From positions 1 to 26,355 of the forward strand of contig JBJTHI010000080.1 of NCBI GenBank assembly GCA_046094425.1: a DNA stretch of 26,355 nt. Direction: 5' to 3'. The first letter of the stretch is position 1. Each line of letters opens with the position of its first letter. Below are positions 6,696 to 14,250 of this stretch, piece by piece. A program made the translations under genes and the position numbers. The notes below the pieces were generated by a model. The model made no database searches and had not been told where the DNA came from. It saw only the letters and a program-made list of their open reading frames with translations. This DNA is from JANPCX01 sp046094425 (lineage in GTDB: Bacteria > Pseudomonadota > Gammaproteobacteria > Burkholderiales > Burkholderiaceae_C).

Positions 6696-7724
6696 CTATA
6701 GAACCCCTAACTTTCTGGGCGCAACGCCTTGGGTTTTCTCCTTGATCGCTGCTAAATGCGCTGGTGTGGTGCCGCAACAGCCTCCCACCAAATTCACCAA
6801 ACCTGCTCGCGCAAATTCACCGAGTAGGTTGGACGTGACCTCCGGGGTTTCGTCGAAACCTGTATCGCTCATAGGGTTGGGCAGCCCGGCATTGGGATAA
6901 CAACTCACAAAGGTGTCATGGGCCGCGTTTGACAATTCCTGCAGATAGGGCCGCATCAATGCAGCGCCCATGGCGCAATTCAGACCCACTGCCAGGGGCC
7001 GCACATGGCGCAGGCTGTTCCAGAACGCGGGCACGGTTTGCCCGGACAGGATGCGTCCCGAAGCATCGGTGACCGTCCCGCTGAGAATGACAGGCAGCCG
7101 CTCGCCTGAGGCTTCAAAAAACTCGTCGATGGCAAAGCTGGCTGCTTTGGCATTGAGGGTGTCAAAAATGGTTTCAACCAGAAGCAGATCGGCACCGCCC
7201 TCGACCAAACCTTCCACTTGTTCGCGGTAGGCGTCGCGTAATTCGTCGAAAGTGATGTTGCGGGCCCCGGCGTCGTTCACATCAGGGCTGATGCTGGCGG
7301 TGCGGGGCGTGGGGCCGATGGCGCCGGCCACAAAACGTGGCTGCTCGGGTGTGCTGAACTTGTCGCAAGCCCGGCGCGCCAGGCGTGCCGCCTCGCGGTT
7401 CATCTCTCGGGCCAGTTCTGCCATGTCGTAGTCGGCCTGAGCGACAGCGGTGGCACCGAAGGTGTTGGTCTCGACAATGTCCGAGCCTGCTTCAAGGTAG
7501 GCCTCATGAATGCGGAGGATGACCTCGGGCTGGGTCAGGTTGAGCAGCTCGTTGTTGCCTTTGACAGGGTGTGGATGGCCTGCGAAGCGCTGGCCACGAA
7601 AGTCGGCTTCGCTGAGCTGGCGTTGCTGAATCATGGTGCCCATGGCGCCGTCGAGCAGCACGATGCGCTGGCGCAGCAAATCAGGCAATACCTGGGCTCG
7701 GGTGTAGGGCTTGGAGTTTTTCAT
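6696..7724 (-). CDS. metH: Homocysteine S-methyltransferase domain protein (N-terminal module of split MetH)
   Basis: The 342-aa protein matches only the first module of cobalamin-dependent methionine synthase, which binds homocysteine through zinc. The motifs are LLDGAMGTMIQ (23-33), ETNTFGAT (85-92) and the zinc cysteines C250 (VGLNCA) and C316-C317 (GGCCGTT). The folate, cobalamin and reactivation domains are absent. The TAG stop is natural and is followed by a convergent gene, so the rest of MetH is not next door. From memory, some Comamonadaceae carry MetH as two separate genes, and the partner would then be elsewhere. It is the last gene of the operon, 24 bp after the DUF1636 gene. A methyltransferase using another methyl donor (as MmuM does) is possible, but the sequence reads as MetH type. 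Confidence 0.87.
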   Translation of the reverse strand: MKNSKPYTRAQVLPDLLRQRIVLLDGAMGTMIQQRQLSEADFRGQRFAGHPHPVKGNNELLNLTQPEVILRIHEAYLEAGSDIVETNTFGATAVAQADYDMAELAREMNREAARLARRACDKFSTPEQPRFVAGAIGPTPRTASISPDVNDAGARNITFDELRDAYREQVEGLVEGGADLLLVETIFDTLNAKAASFAIDEFFEASGERLPVILSGTVTDASGRILSGQTVPAFWNSLRHVRPLAVGLNCAMGAALMRPYLQELSNAAHDTFVSCYPNAGLPNPMSDTGFDETPEVTSNLLGEFARAGLVNLVGGCCGTTPAHLAAIKEKTQGVAPRKLGVL

Positions 7725-7748
7725 CGGAGTAACTGGATATGGGAAGGG

Positions 7749-8120
7749 TCAAAGTGCAATGGGTGGCGGCAAACGCGCGAGGATGCCTTCGCGCAGACGC
7801 TGCGGGCGCAGGTCTCGCGCCAACAAGCCGTCGCGGCTGTCTTGGTGCATCTGCGCGCAGGCCAGCACCTGGGCGGCGGATTCGGCGTCGGGCGGCAAGT
7901 CACCAAAAAAGTAACCCACTTTGCCGTGGGCTTGTAAGGCCACAGTGCAGGCGCGGTTGCAACCACTCATGCGGTCCACTGCACGGATCCTGAACGGGCT
8001 GTTTTCGCACAGCGCCAGGTTTTCTATTTCCTCCAGCAAGGCCAGCCCGGCGCGCGGCGCATCACGAGGGGCATCGGGCGCGCGGCACAGCGCACAAACA
8101 AAAATTTCGGTAGGAGCCAT
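7749..8120 (-). CDS. DUF1636 family predicted metal-binding protein
   Basis: A small cytoplasmic protein of 123 aa has cysteine pairs suited to a metal or iron-sulfur site: C9 and C12 (FVCALC), and C54 and C58 (SGCNRAC). It fits the DUF1636 family, which has a thioredoxin-like ferredoxin look and occurs near CobW-type GTPases and cobalamin or zinc genes. No reaction is known for it. The start ATG at 8120 (MAPTEIFVC) is chosen because upstream codons in this frame lie inside the hisI gene. The gap to the hisI paralogue is 10 bp. Family assignment is by recognition of the cysteine pattern and context. Confidence 0.78.
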   Translation of the reverse strand: MAPTEIFVCALCRAPDAPRDAPRAGLALLEEIENLALCENSPFRIRAVDRMSGCNRACTVALQAHGKVGYFFGDLPPDAESAAQVLACAQMHQDSRDGLLARDLRPQRLREGILARLPPPIAL

Positions 8121-8130
8121 GTCCTGCACC

Positions 8131-8598
8131 TCAAAGTTGCGTGGGATTGGGCACATCACCATAGACGGCCACCGGGTCGAACACCTTGTGGTCTTCGACA
8201 AACCGCAGCGCACCCTCGCTGCCCTCAACCGCACGGTAAAAACAACTGCGGTAGCCCACGTGGCAACTGGCGCCGTTGCCCGCCACACGCACGCGCAGCC
8301 AGAGGGCGTCTTGGTCATCGTCCACACGCATTTCAACCACGTCTTGAAACAAACCACTGCTGGCACCTTTGTGCCACAACAACTGGCGGCTGCGGCTCCA
8401 GTAGTGGGCTTGCCCGGTGCTCATCGTTTTTTGTAAGGCCTCGGCGTTCATGTAACCGAGCATCAACACCTCGCCGGTTTGGGCGTCGGTGGTGACGCAG
8501 GCAATCAAGCCTCGCGCATCAAATTTTGGAGCGAGCGCTTGGCCTTCCTCGACTTGTTCGATGGACGTTCGGTCTTGGAATACGGATGATGGGTTCAT
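8131..8598 (-). CDS. hisI: Phosphoribosyl-AMP cyclohydrolase paralogue with altered zinc site
   Basis: HisI opens the purine ring of phosphoribosyl-AMP in histidine synthesis and normally needs zinc held by three cysteines. The 155-aa protein keeps the family core (LMLGYMN, YWSRSRQLLWHKG) and the second and third cysteines, C112 (ASCHVGYRSC) and C119. The usual DCD cysteine (Cys93 in the Methanothermobacter enzyme) is Asp94 here, in VDDDQD. Paralogues of zinc enzymes are typical members of Zur and COG0523 gene clusters, so this is probably a low-zinc HisI, with a normal hisI expected in the his operon. The start ATG at 8598 follows the ATPase stop by 20 bp; a TTG at 8622 would add eight residues. 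Activity and metal use are inferred. Confidence 0.85.
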   Translation of the reverse strand: MNPSSVFQDRTSIEQVEEGQALAPKFDARGLIACVTTDAQTGEVLMLGYMNAEALQKTMSTGQAHYWSRSRQLLWHKGASSGLFQDVVEMRVDDDQDALWLRVRVAGNGASCHVGYRSCFYRAVEGSEGALRFVEDHKVFDPVAVYGDVPNPTQL

Positions 8599-8618
8599 GC
8601 TTCGGTTCACGGGAAAAA

Positions 8619-9365
8619 TCAATGGTGCAAGGGAGAATTGCCGGAGGGGGCTGAAAAAAACACATGGCCCTCAGTTTGCAAACGCAGCACCTGGGCACCG
8701 TAGGCTCGGGTCAATACATCGGGTGTGAGTACCTCTTCGGGTGGGCCACACGCCACCAAACGGCTGGCAGCCACCACCGCCACAAGGTCGCAGTAGTGGG
8801 CGGCCAAGTGCAGGTCATGCAGCACCATGAGCACGGCATGCCGTTGGCCGCGCTGGCGCAGCATGTGCATCAGTTGGTGTTGGTGCGGCAAATCCAAGTG
8901 AGCAGCTGGTTCATCGGCCATGAGCAATGCGGGCTGATGGGTCAAGGCGCGCGCGATGGAAGCGCGGGCTTGCTCGCCCCCCGACAGGGTCGCCAAACGG
9001 CGGTGCAACAAAGGTTCCAACTCCCACTCGTCGATCAGAGATTGGCTTGGCGGTGCCAAACCCAGCTGCAGCAACTCGCTGACGTTCAAATCCCAGTGGC
9101 TGTGCACATGCTGGGGCACGTAACCGATGTGTTTGGCCAGAGCACGCGACGACCAACGGCCAATCTCCTGACCCAACACCTGAATCTGACCGTGGGCAAG
9201 TGGTATCAGGCCCAGCGCGGCTTTGACCAAGGTGGACTTGCCCGCGCCATTGGGGCCTACCACACCAAACAGGCCTCGCGCGGGCACGGTGAGGTTGAGG
9301 TCTTGCAAGATGGAGCGACCACCAGCGACCACACTCGCCGCCGAAAAATTCAAGGCCGCGCTCAT
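8619..9365 (-). CDS. ABC transporter ATPase, FecE/BtuD class
   Basis: The 248-aa ATP-binding subunit has Walker A GPNGAGKST (37-45), Q-loop YVPQ (82-85), signature LSGGEQ (127-132), Walker B LLMADEP (147-153) and the switch His in LHDLH. The closest class is the ATPases of iron-siderophore, haem and cobalamin importers. Its ATG overlaps the permease stop by 4 nt (ATGA), so it is translated with that permease. It could in principle also serve the zinc permease AztB/ZnuB upstream, whose own ATPase gene is missing from the cluster, but FecE-class ATPases normally pair with FecCD permeases. The signature reads SGGEQARAS. Confidence 0.92.
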   Translation of the reverse strand: MSAALNFSAASVVAGGRSILQDLNLTVPARGLFGVVGPNGAGKSTLVKAALGLIPLAHGQIQVLGQEIGRWSSRALAKHIGYVPQHVHSHWDLNVSELLQLGLAPPSQSLIDEWELEPLLHRRLATLSGGEQARASIARALTHQPALLMADEPAAHLDLPHQHQLMHMLRQRGQRHAVLMVLHDLHLAAHYCDLVAVVAASRLVACGPPEEVLTPDVLTRAYGAQVLRLQTEGHVFFSAPSGNSPLHH

Positions 9366-10375
9366 GGCCGCCGCCTCAAGAGCAGCACGATGAAGAAGGG
9401 GCCGCCGACCAAGGCGGTGAGCAAACCAATTGGAATTTCACTCGGGGCCACCACGCTGCGTGCCAGTGCGTCCACCAAGACCAACAACACACCGCCACCC
9501 AATACACAGGCGGGTATCAAGCGGCCATGCAGCGGACCCAGCCACCAGCGCATCACGTGGGGAACGATCAAGCCGACAAAACCAATCAAACCGCCCCAGC
9601 TCACGGCCAGCGCCGTGGCCAAAGCCGCCAGCACAATGCAAGCCGCAATGAAACGCGGAACCCGCAGCCCAAGGCTCTGCGCCGTGGCTTCCCCCAATCC
9701 GAGCGCATCCAGGCCAAAAGCCAAGCGGTGGGCCAACACCATTAAAAATATCAGCAGCGGGAAAAAAACCAGCAGCTCTTGAGGCGTGGGTGTTTGTACG
9801 CCACCGAGTTGCCAGGAGATGATCGCACGCAAATTCGTGGATTCGTCACCAAAAACCATCAATAACAAGCTGCGCAGTGCTGACAAGATGGCAGCCAGCG
9901 CCACCCCAGCCAGCAGCAAACGCGCCGAGTCCCATTGCCCGCCCATTCGACCCATGGCCAGCACGAGCCAGCTCGAACCCCAGGCCCCCAAAAATGCCAG
10001 CAGTGGCAAAGACCAGTTTGAGGGCAACCACTGTGGCACCAACAAGGCCACGGCGGCCCCTACCGAGGCCCCTGCTGCGCTGCCCAGCAGATAAGGCTCT
10101 GCCAGCGGATTTCTGAATACTCCCTGGAACAGCAAACCCGCCAGCGCCAAACAAGCGCCCACGAAAAATGCCGCGGCTACACGCGGAGCACGCCATACCC
10201 ACACCAGATCGTGCTCCAAACTGCTGCCACTGAACCATTGCGAAGGCCCAACCCACGCTGCTCCCCCACTCAGGGCAAAGACTACCGCCAGCACCGTCAA
10301 AACCACCAACCCGAACAACACAGGCCAAAGTGTTCGGCGCAGCGATGGCCGATTCGTTTGCGGGAGGGGCGACAT
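9362..10375 (-). CDS. ABC transporter permease, FecCD/BtuC class
   Basis: This is a 337-aa inner-membrane permease of the FecCD family with about nine to ten hydrophobic segments. Motifs are WRAPRVAAAFFVGACLALAG, FRNPLAEPYLLG and, near the C-terminus, WGGLIGFVGLIVPHVMRWW, the conserved GLIVPH loop that contacts the ATPase. The ATG at 10375 overlaps the stop of the binding-protein gene (TGATG) and the gene ends in an ATGA overlap with the ATPase. The frame remains open to 10510, but that extension is composition-driven. A single permease gene suggests a homodimer. The substrate class (siderophore, cobalamin, haem or another metal chelate) cannot be told from the permease. Confidence 0.93.
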   Translation of the reverse strand: MSPLPQTNRPSLRRTLWPVLFGLVVLTVLAVVFALSGGAAWVGPSQWFSGSSLEHDLVWVWRAPRVAAAFFVGACLALAGLLFQGVFRNPLAEPYLLGSAAGASVGAAVALLVPQWLPSNWSLPLLAFLGAWGSSWLVLAMGRMGGQWDSARLLLAGVALAAILSALRSLLLMVFGDESTNLRAIISWQLGGVQTPTPQELLVFFPLLIFLMVLAHRLAFGLDALGLGEATAQSLGLRVPRFIAACIVLAALATALAVSWGGLIGFVGLIVPHVMRWWLGPLHGRLIPACVLGGGVLLVLVDALARSVVAPSEIPIGLLTALVGGPFFIVLLLRRRP

Positions 10376-11316
10376 CAAACAAACACCTCGGGATGCAGGG
10401 CTTGGGCATAAGCCAGAACAGCGTCGATTTGCCGGGGCCCCGGAATGAGTTTGTGGCCGCGCTCCATGACCACCACCCTGCCCGCTTGGACAGCACGTAG
10501 CCGTTGCCATCCTGGTCGCTCGCCGATCAAGGCGGGCGACTTAGGAGATTGCTGCAAGGAAATGATGACGTCTGGGTTGCGTGTGGCAATGGCTTCGGCG
10601 CTGACTTGCACCGATGTACGAAGGTCGGCAAACACATTGCGTCCGCCCGCCCAGGTCAAGGCATCATTCGCATAGTGGCCGGTGCCCACGGTTTGAAAAG
10701 CACCGCGTGCAGCAGCGGCGGTCTCCAGGTAAACCGTCGGCAAGGGCCGACCCGTCCAGCGGCGGCGAATGGCGAGCAACTGCTGGTGCATGTGGTTGCG
10801 CAATTGCTGTGCCGTGTATTCTGTGCCGGTGGCTTGTCCAACCAAATCTATATTGCGCAGCATGGAGGCCATGTCCGGATGGGCCAGTACCAAGACAGGA
10901 ATCCCCACCCGAGAAAAAGGCTCTATCAGCCCCATGGCTGTGTGGTGCGACGGGGTGACCACGATGAGGTCAGGGCGGTGCTGCGCCACCACTTCTGGCG
11001 AATAACCCAGGGCCCCACCAATGGAGGGCTTGTCCATTGCCGCCTGCGGAAACTTCACACGCCCGCCGATGGCCACCACACGCGATGCCAAACCCAGTGC
11101 AAAAAGAATTTCTACATTGCTGGGAAACACCGTGACGATGCGTTGGGGCGGGGCGGGAATGAACACCTTGCGGCCCATGGCATCTGTCATGGTGCGCGGC
11201 CAGCTTGCATCCGTCGGCACACCCGGTACGGCAGCCGCTACCCTGGAAGCCGACAGCAAGCTGGCCGTTGCCATACTCAACACGGTGTTCATGGCGTATC
11301 GCCTGGTCGGGTTCAC
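10375..11316 (-). CDS. Periplasmic metal-chelate binding protein, BtuF/FecB class
   Basis: The 313-aa secreted protein of the PF01497 class has an N-terminal signal peptide (RRYAMNTVLSMATASLLSA, cleavage near VAAA). The class start TMTDAMGRKVFIPAPPQRIV and YSPEVVAQHRPDLIVV follow. It would deliver a metal chelate or corrinoid to the FecCD-type permease. I take the GTG at 11316 as start because it supplies the arginines of the signal peptide n-region; the ATG at 11292 would give a signal without positive charge. The gap to the TonB receptor stop is 3 bp. It carries no lipobox. Whether the ligand is cobalamin, a siderophore or a zinc chelate is not visible. Confidence 0.88.
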   Translation of the reverse strand: MNPTRRYAMNTVLSMATASLLSASRVAAAVPGVPTDASWPRTMTDAMGRKVFIPAPPQRIVTVFPSNVEILFALGLASRVVAIGGRVKFPQAAMDKPSIGGALGYSPEVVAQHRPDLIVVTPSHHTAMGLIEPFSRVGIPVLVLAHPDMASMLRNIDLVGQATGTEYTAQQLRNHMHQQLLAIRRRWTGRPLPTVYLETAAAARGAFQTVGTGHYANDALTWAGGRNVFADLRTSVQVSAEAIATRNPDVIISLQQSPKSPALIGERPGWQRLRAVQAGRVVVMERGHKLIPGPRQIDAVLAYAQALHPEVFV

Positions 11317-11319
11317 GGT

Positions 11320-13467
11320 TCAGAAGCGGTACGACAAACGCACAAATCCACTGCGCGGCGCGCCAGCGTTGCCTGCGTCTTGTGAAGACAGGTCGTCGTT
11401 GATGTAGTAGCGGTTGGTGAGGTTGTCCACTCCCGCTTGAACGGTGACTGCCGGATTCACTTGCCAACTCACTGCGGTGTTCAGCAGGGTGTAACCCGGC
11501 AGGCGCTGCGGGTTGACCACGTTGTCACGCAGATTGCGTGAACCCACATGGTTGGCTGTGGTGGTCCAAGACCAGTCGCCCTGGCGGTAGGTCACCCCTA
11601 AGCCGCCGATGTGACGTGCAGACATGCGCACCCGGTAGCCCGCGAAGTTGGTGCTGGAGGCACCAGCATTGGTGTAGGTTTGAAAGTCGCGCAGCTTGGC
11701 GTCTTGGTAGGTGTAGTGCGCATAGGCTGAGACTGCTTTGTTCAAGCGCCATTGAAGCTGCGACTCCACGCCTTGCACACGCGAAGTGGCATTGCTGAAG
11801 ATGAAACTGTCCGGGCCATTGCGGAAAGAACGCTGGCCGTCGATTTTGTCCGCCTGAAACACCGCCACTTGGTAGGCCCAGGCATCGTTCATGGCCCGCC
11901 CTTTCACACCCAGCTCCAGGCTGCGGGTGACTTCGGGTTTGAGCAGTGCGGGCGCCACCACACCGTTCAGCGTATTCAAAGCCACGCTTTGCGGACGGAA
12001 GCCTTCGCTGGCATTGGCGAACAAGGCATGCGCCGATGCGCTGTTGTCCACCACACGCCAATCGAGGCCCAGGCGCGGGCTGGTGCGGCTGGCGGACTGG
12101 CTGGCCGCGACTGCGGTGTTGTTGCGCACGAGGGTTTGCTCAAAACGGTCATGCCGCAAACCGGCCGTCAAACCAATCGCGCCCCACTCCAGACGGTTTT
12201 GCAAATAAAGACTTTGCACGGTTTGGTCAAAGGTGGACACGCTGGACGACCCCCGAATACCGCGTGGGTCATTGGCCGCGTTACTCACCGGCACGTTGTA
12301 ATTGGGGCCACGGTAGGTAGGTGCATTGCTGAAAGTGGGCGAGTTTTGGTCTTGATCGCCTTTTTCCAAGCTCAGACCCAGTTGCAAGGTGTTCGTCCAT
12401 GCGGAACCCGCCATGCGGTGACTGAGAACCAGGTCATGGAACTGAGCTTGGTCATCGGTTTCAGTCTCGCTGTAGCCTTTGTTGACCGCAGCAGGCGGTG
12501 GCACGATGGTGATGCCACCCTGGAAAAAGCGGTCGTACCGCGAGAAGCTGCTCAGGTGATCCAGTGACCAGCTCGGTGATAACCGCCAGCGGTTCTTCCA
12601 GGCCAGGCTTTGGTACTCGCCCTCGATGTAAACACCGGGGATCGCGAAGTTGTCTCTGGCGGTGATGCCAAACATCGGCTGCCCGTTTTGCAAGGGAATG
12701 ATGGAGCCGCGGTAGGCCTTGACGCGAGAGCCATAGAACTGAAAACCCGTCGTCCAGTCTGATGTCATGGCCCAATCGCCACTGATGACGGCTGCGGGTT
12801 GTTCTCTGTCGGTTCCCTTTTGAAAGCCGTCTGAGGCGCTGTGTGCCAGTCCGATGAACAGGTGGCCCTGGCTGAAATCAAAGCGTTGCCGCAAGCTCGC
12901 ATCCAAGCGCCCAAAACTGCCTGCGGTGAGGCTGGCAGCCCCACCCTGGGTATCGGGCTTGAGAAAAAACTGGGCCACACCACCGATGGCGTTCTTGCCA
13001 TACAGGGACGAAGCCGGGCCTTTGATGAATTCCACGCGCTCGATTAAGTCTGGGGCCAACAAGGTGAGGTCGGCGTTGCCTTGTAAAAGGCGCAGCGGCA
13101 CGCCGTCCACCAGCACCAGAACATCGGCGGTGTCGCGCAAGCCACGCGTCTCAAAGCGGGTGAAGTAGTTACCTTGGGTGCCATGCTGCAAACCAGGCAC
13201 GCTGCGCAGGGCGTCCTCCAAGGACTTCGCACCCACCGCATCCATCTGGCCACGGTCCACCACCGTGGCCGAAAACGGCAGCTTCAGCGGATCTTCTTCC
13301 AAGCGGGTGGCGGTGCTGATGCTGCGTTTGCTCTTGACCGTGACGGGGGGCAAGGCCGTGGCGGCGGCGCGCGGTTCAGCCGGTGCCGGGGGCGCGGTTT
13401 GCGCCTGCGCCACGCAAGCCATGGCCAAGGGAATCAGCAGCAGGGGTTTGGTGTTTGGCATGGGCAT
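11320..13467 (-). CDS. TonB-dependent outer-membrane receptor
   Basis: The 715-aa receptor has a signal peptide (cleavage after AQAQ), a TonB-box-like PVTVKS, a plug domain (SATVVDRGQM, SVPGLQ, VLVDGVPLR, RVEFIKGPASSLYGKNAIGG) and a 22-strand-type barrel ending in the terminal aromatic LSYRF. Overall it is siderophore-receptor-like, longer than typical BtuB. It imports a scarce, large or chelated ligand across the outer membrane using TonB. It lies 21 bp after the methyltransferase gene and 3 bp before the binding-protein gene, so it belongs to the adjacent ABC system. AAGGA lies 3 nt before the ATG at 13467 and 9 nt before a second ATG at 13461, so the latter may be the true start. Confidence 0.92.
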   Translation of the reverse strand: MPMPNTKPLLLIPLAMACVAQAQTAPPAPAEPRAAATALPPVTVKSKRSISTATRLEEDPLKLPFSATVVDRGQMDAVGAKSLEDALRSVPGLQHGTQGNYFTRFETRGLRDTADVLVLVDGVPLRLLQGNADLTLLAPDLIERVEFIKGPASSLYGKNAIGGVAQFFLKPDTQGGAASLTAGSFGRLDASLRQRFDFSQGHLFIGLAHSASDGFQKGTDREQPAAVISGDWAMTSDWTTGFQFYGSRVKAYRGSIIPLQNGQPMFGITARDNFAIPGVYIEGEYQSLAWKNRWRLSPSWSLDHLSSFSRYDRFFQGGITIVPPPAAVNKGYSETETDDQAQFHDLVLSHRMAGSAWTNTLQLGLSLEKGDQDQNSPTFSNAPTYRGPNYNVPVSNAANDPRGIRGSSSVSTFDQTVQSLYLQNRLEWGAIGLTAGLRHDRFEQTLVRNNTAVAASQSASRTSPRLGLDWRVVDNSASAHALFANASEGFRPQSVALNTLNGVVAPALLKPEVTRSLELGVKGRAMNDAWAYQVAVFQADKIDGQRSFRNGPDSFIFSNATSRVQGVESQLQWRLNKAVSAYAHYTYQDAKLRDFQTYTNAGASSTNFAGYRVRMSARHIGGLGVTYRQGDWSWTTTANHVGSRNLRDNVVNPQRLPGYTLLNTAVSWQVNPAVTVQAGVDNLTNRYYINDDLSSQDAGNAGAPRSGFVRLSYRF

Positions 13468-13488
13468 GGTTCCTTCATCAATGTGGTT

Positions 13489-14250
13489 TCAAACGGACTC
13501 GAACTCCCAACGCAAGATGGCGCTTCGTTTGCGGCAGCAGGCGGTGACGCCATCGGTGTGGGGTTGAACATGACGGGCTACAAATTCGCACACCGCTTGG
13601 CCTTTGCCACTGTCCTGTTGCAAGGCCAGGCGCTGTAGAAAAAACGCCTGTGCCTGCGCGACGTCGGGAAAAACCACGCGGTAGTCCCACTCCGCGAACA
13701 ACAGGGTGTGGGGTTGTCGCTGAGACCCCAATTCCGTCAAACAGCGTTCGATGGCAGGCTGCGTGTCTGCACCATGAAGATCGGGCGGCAAAAATCCCGC
13801 TGCACAAAAAGTTGATGGGCCGTGCTGCGCGGCCACCACCCACAGCATGTTCTTTTGAGCCCGAGGACGCATCGCATCGAAAAACCGGGCCGCCTCGTGG
13901 TGGGTGGCCCCCAAATTGGCCGCAAGCACGGTGTGGGCGACCATGTCGCAAGGCAACGCCTGCCAGGTTTGTGGATACAGCAACAGTTCAATGCCGCGCG
14001 GTGCCAGTGATGGCCTTTGCGCGTGCAAACGACGTTGCATGGCAGGCTGTGGCTCCACCGCTGACCAGCGCGCACCATGACTCAACACCCGGTGTGTCAG
14101 TTCACCGCTACCGGCCCCGATGTCCAGCACATCGGTAAAGGGGCCGCCCAGCAAAGGCACCACCGCATCTGCGTAACCCGACTGCGCAATCGTTTGTGCG
14201 TAGAACTCGGCCTGAACGTCGTCCCAATGGGCGGGACACAAGGCACTCAT
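13489..14250 (-). CDS. Class I SAM-dependent methyltransferase of unknown substrate
   Basis: The 253-aa cytoplasmic protein has the SAM-binding motif VLDIGAGSGE at residues 41-50 and an acidic motif II region (WSAVEPQPAM). The C-terminal half has no domain that I know. Its ATG overlaps the second GTPase stop (ATGA), so translation of the two is coupled, and the TonB receptor follows after 21 bp. The context suggests a role tied to the imported ligand, for example methylating or modifying a metallophore, or a protein target in metal handling. That is inference. The extension of the frame to 14379 lies inside the GTPase gene and is rejected. Confidence 0.8.
   Translation of the reverse strand: MSALCPAHWDDVQAEFYAQTIAQSGYADAVVPLLGGPFTDVLDIGAGSGELTHRVLSHGARWSAVEPQPAMQRRLHAQRPSLAPRGIELLLYPQTWQALPCDMVAHTVLAANLGATHHEAARFFDAMRPRAQKNMLWVVAAQHGPSTFCAAGFLPPDLHGADTQPAIERCLTELGSQRQPHTLLFAEWDYRVVFPDVAQAQAFFLQRLALQQDSGKGQAVCEFVARHVQPHTDGVTACCRKRSAILRWEFESV

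Noticed and set aside
8664..9782. Long open frame on the plus strand over the ATPase and permease genes (372 codons)
   Set aside because: It is an antisense shadow of two well-identified ABC transporter genes and contains low-complexity residues only.
10376..10510. N-terminal extension of the FecCD-type permease to 10510
   Set aside because: It lies within the binding-protein gene. The TGATG junction at 10375 gives a normal permease start.
8619..13467. Naming the transport genes btuB-btuF-btuC-btuD
   Set aside because: The receptor is longer and more siderophore-receptor-like than BtuB, and the context is zinc. The substrate cannot be decided, so gene symbols were left empty.
13467..14250. 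A cobalamin riboswitch before the TonB receptor, which would make it btuB
   Set aside because: Only 21 bp separate the methyltransferase stop and the receptor start, and the upstream sequence is coding. There is no space for a riboswitch of about 200 nt.
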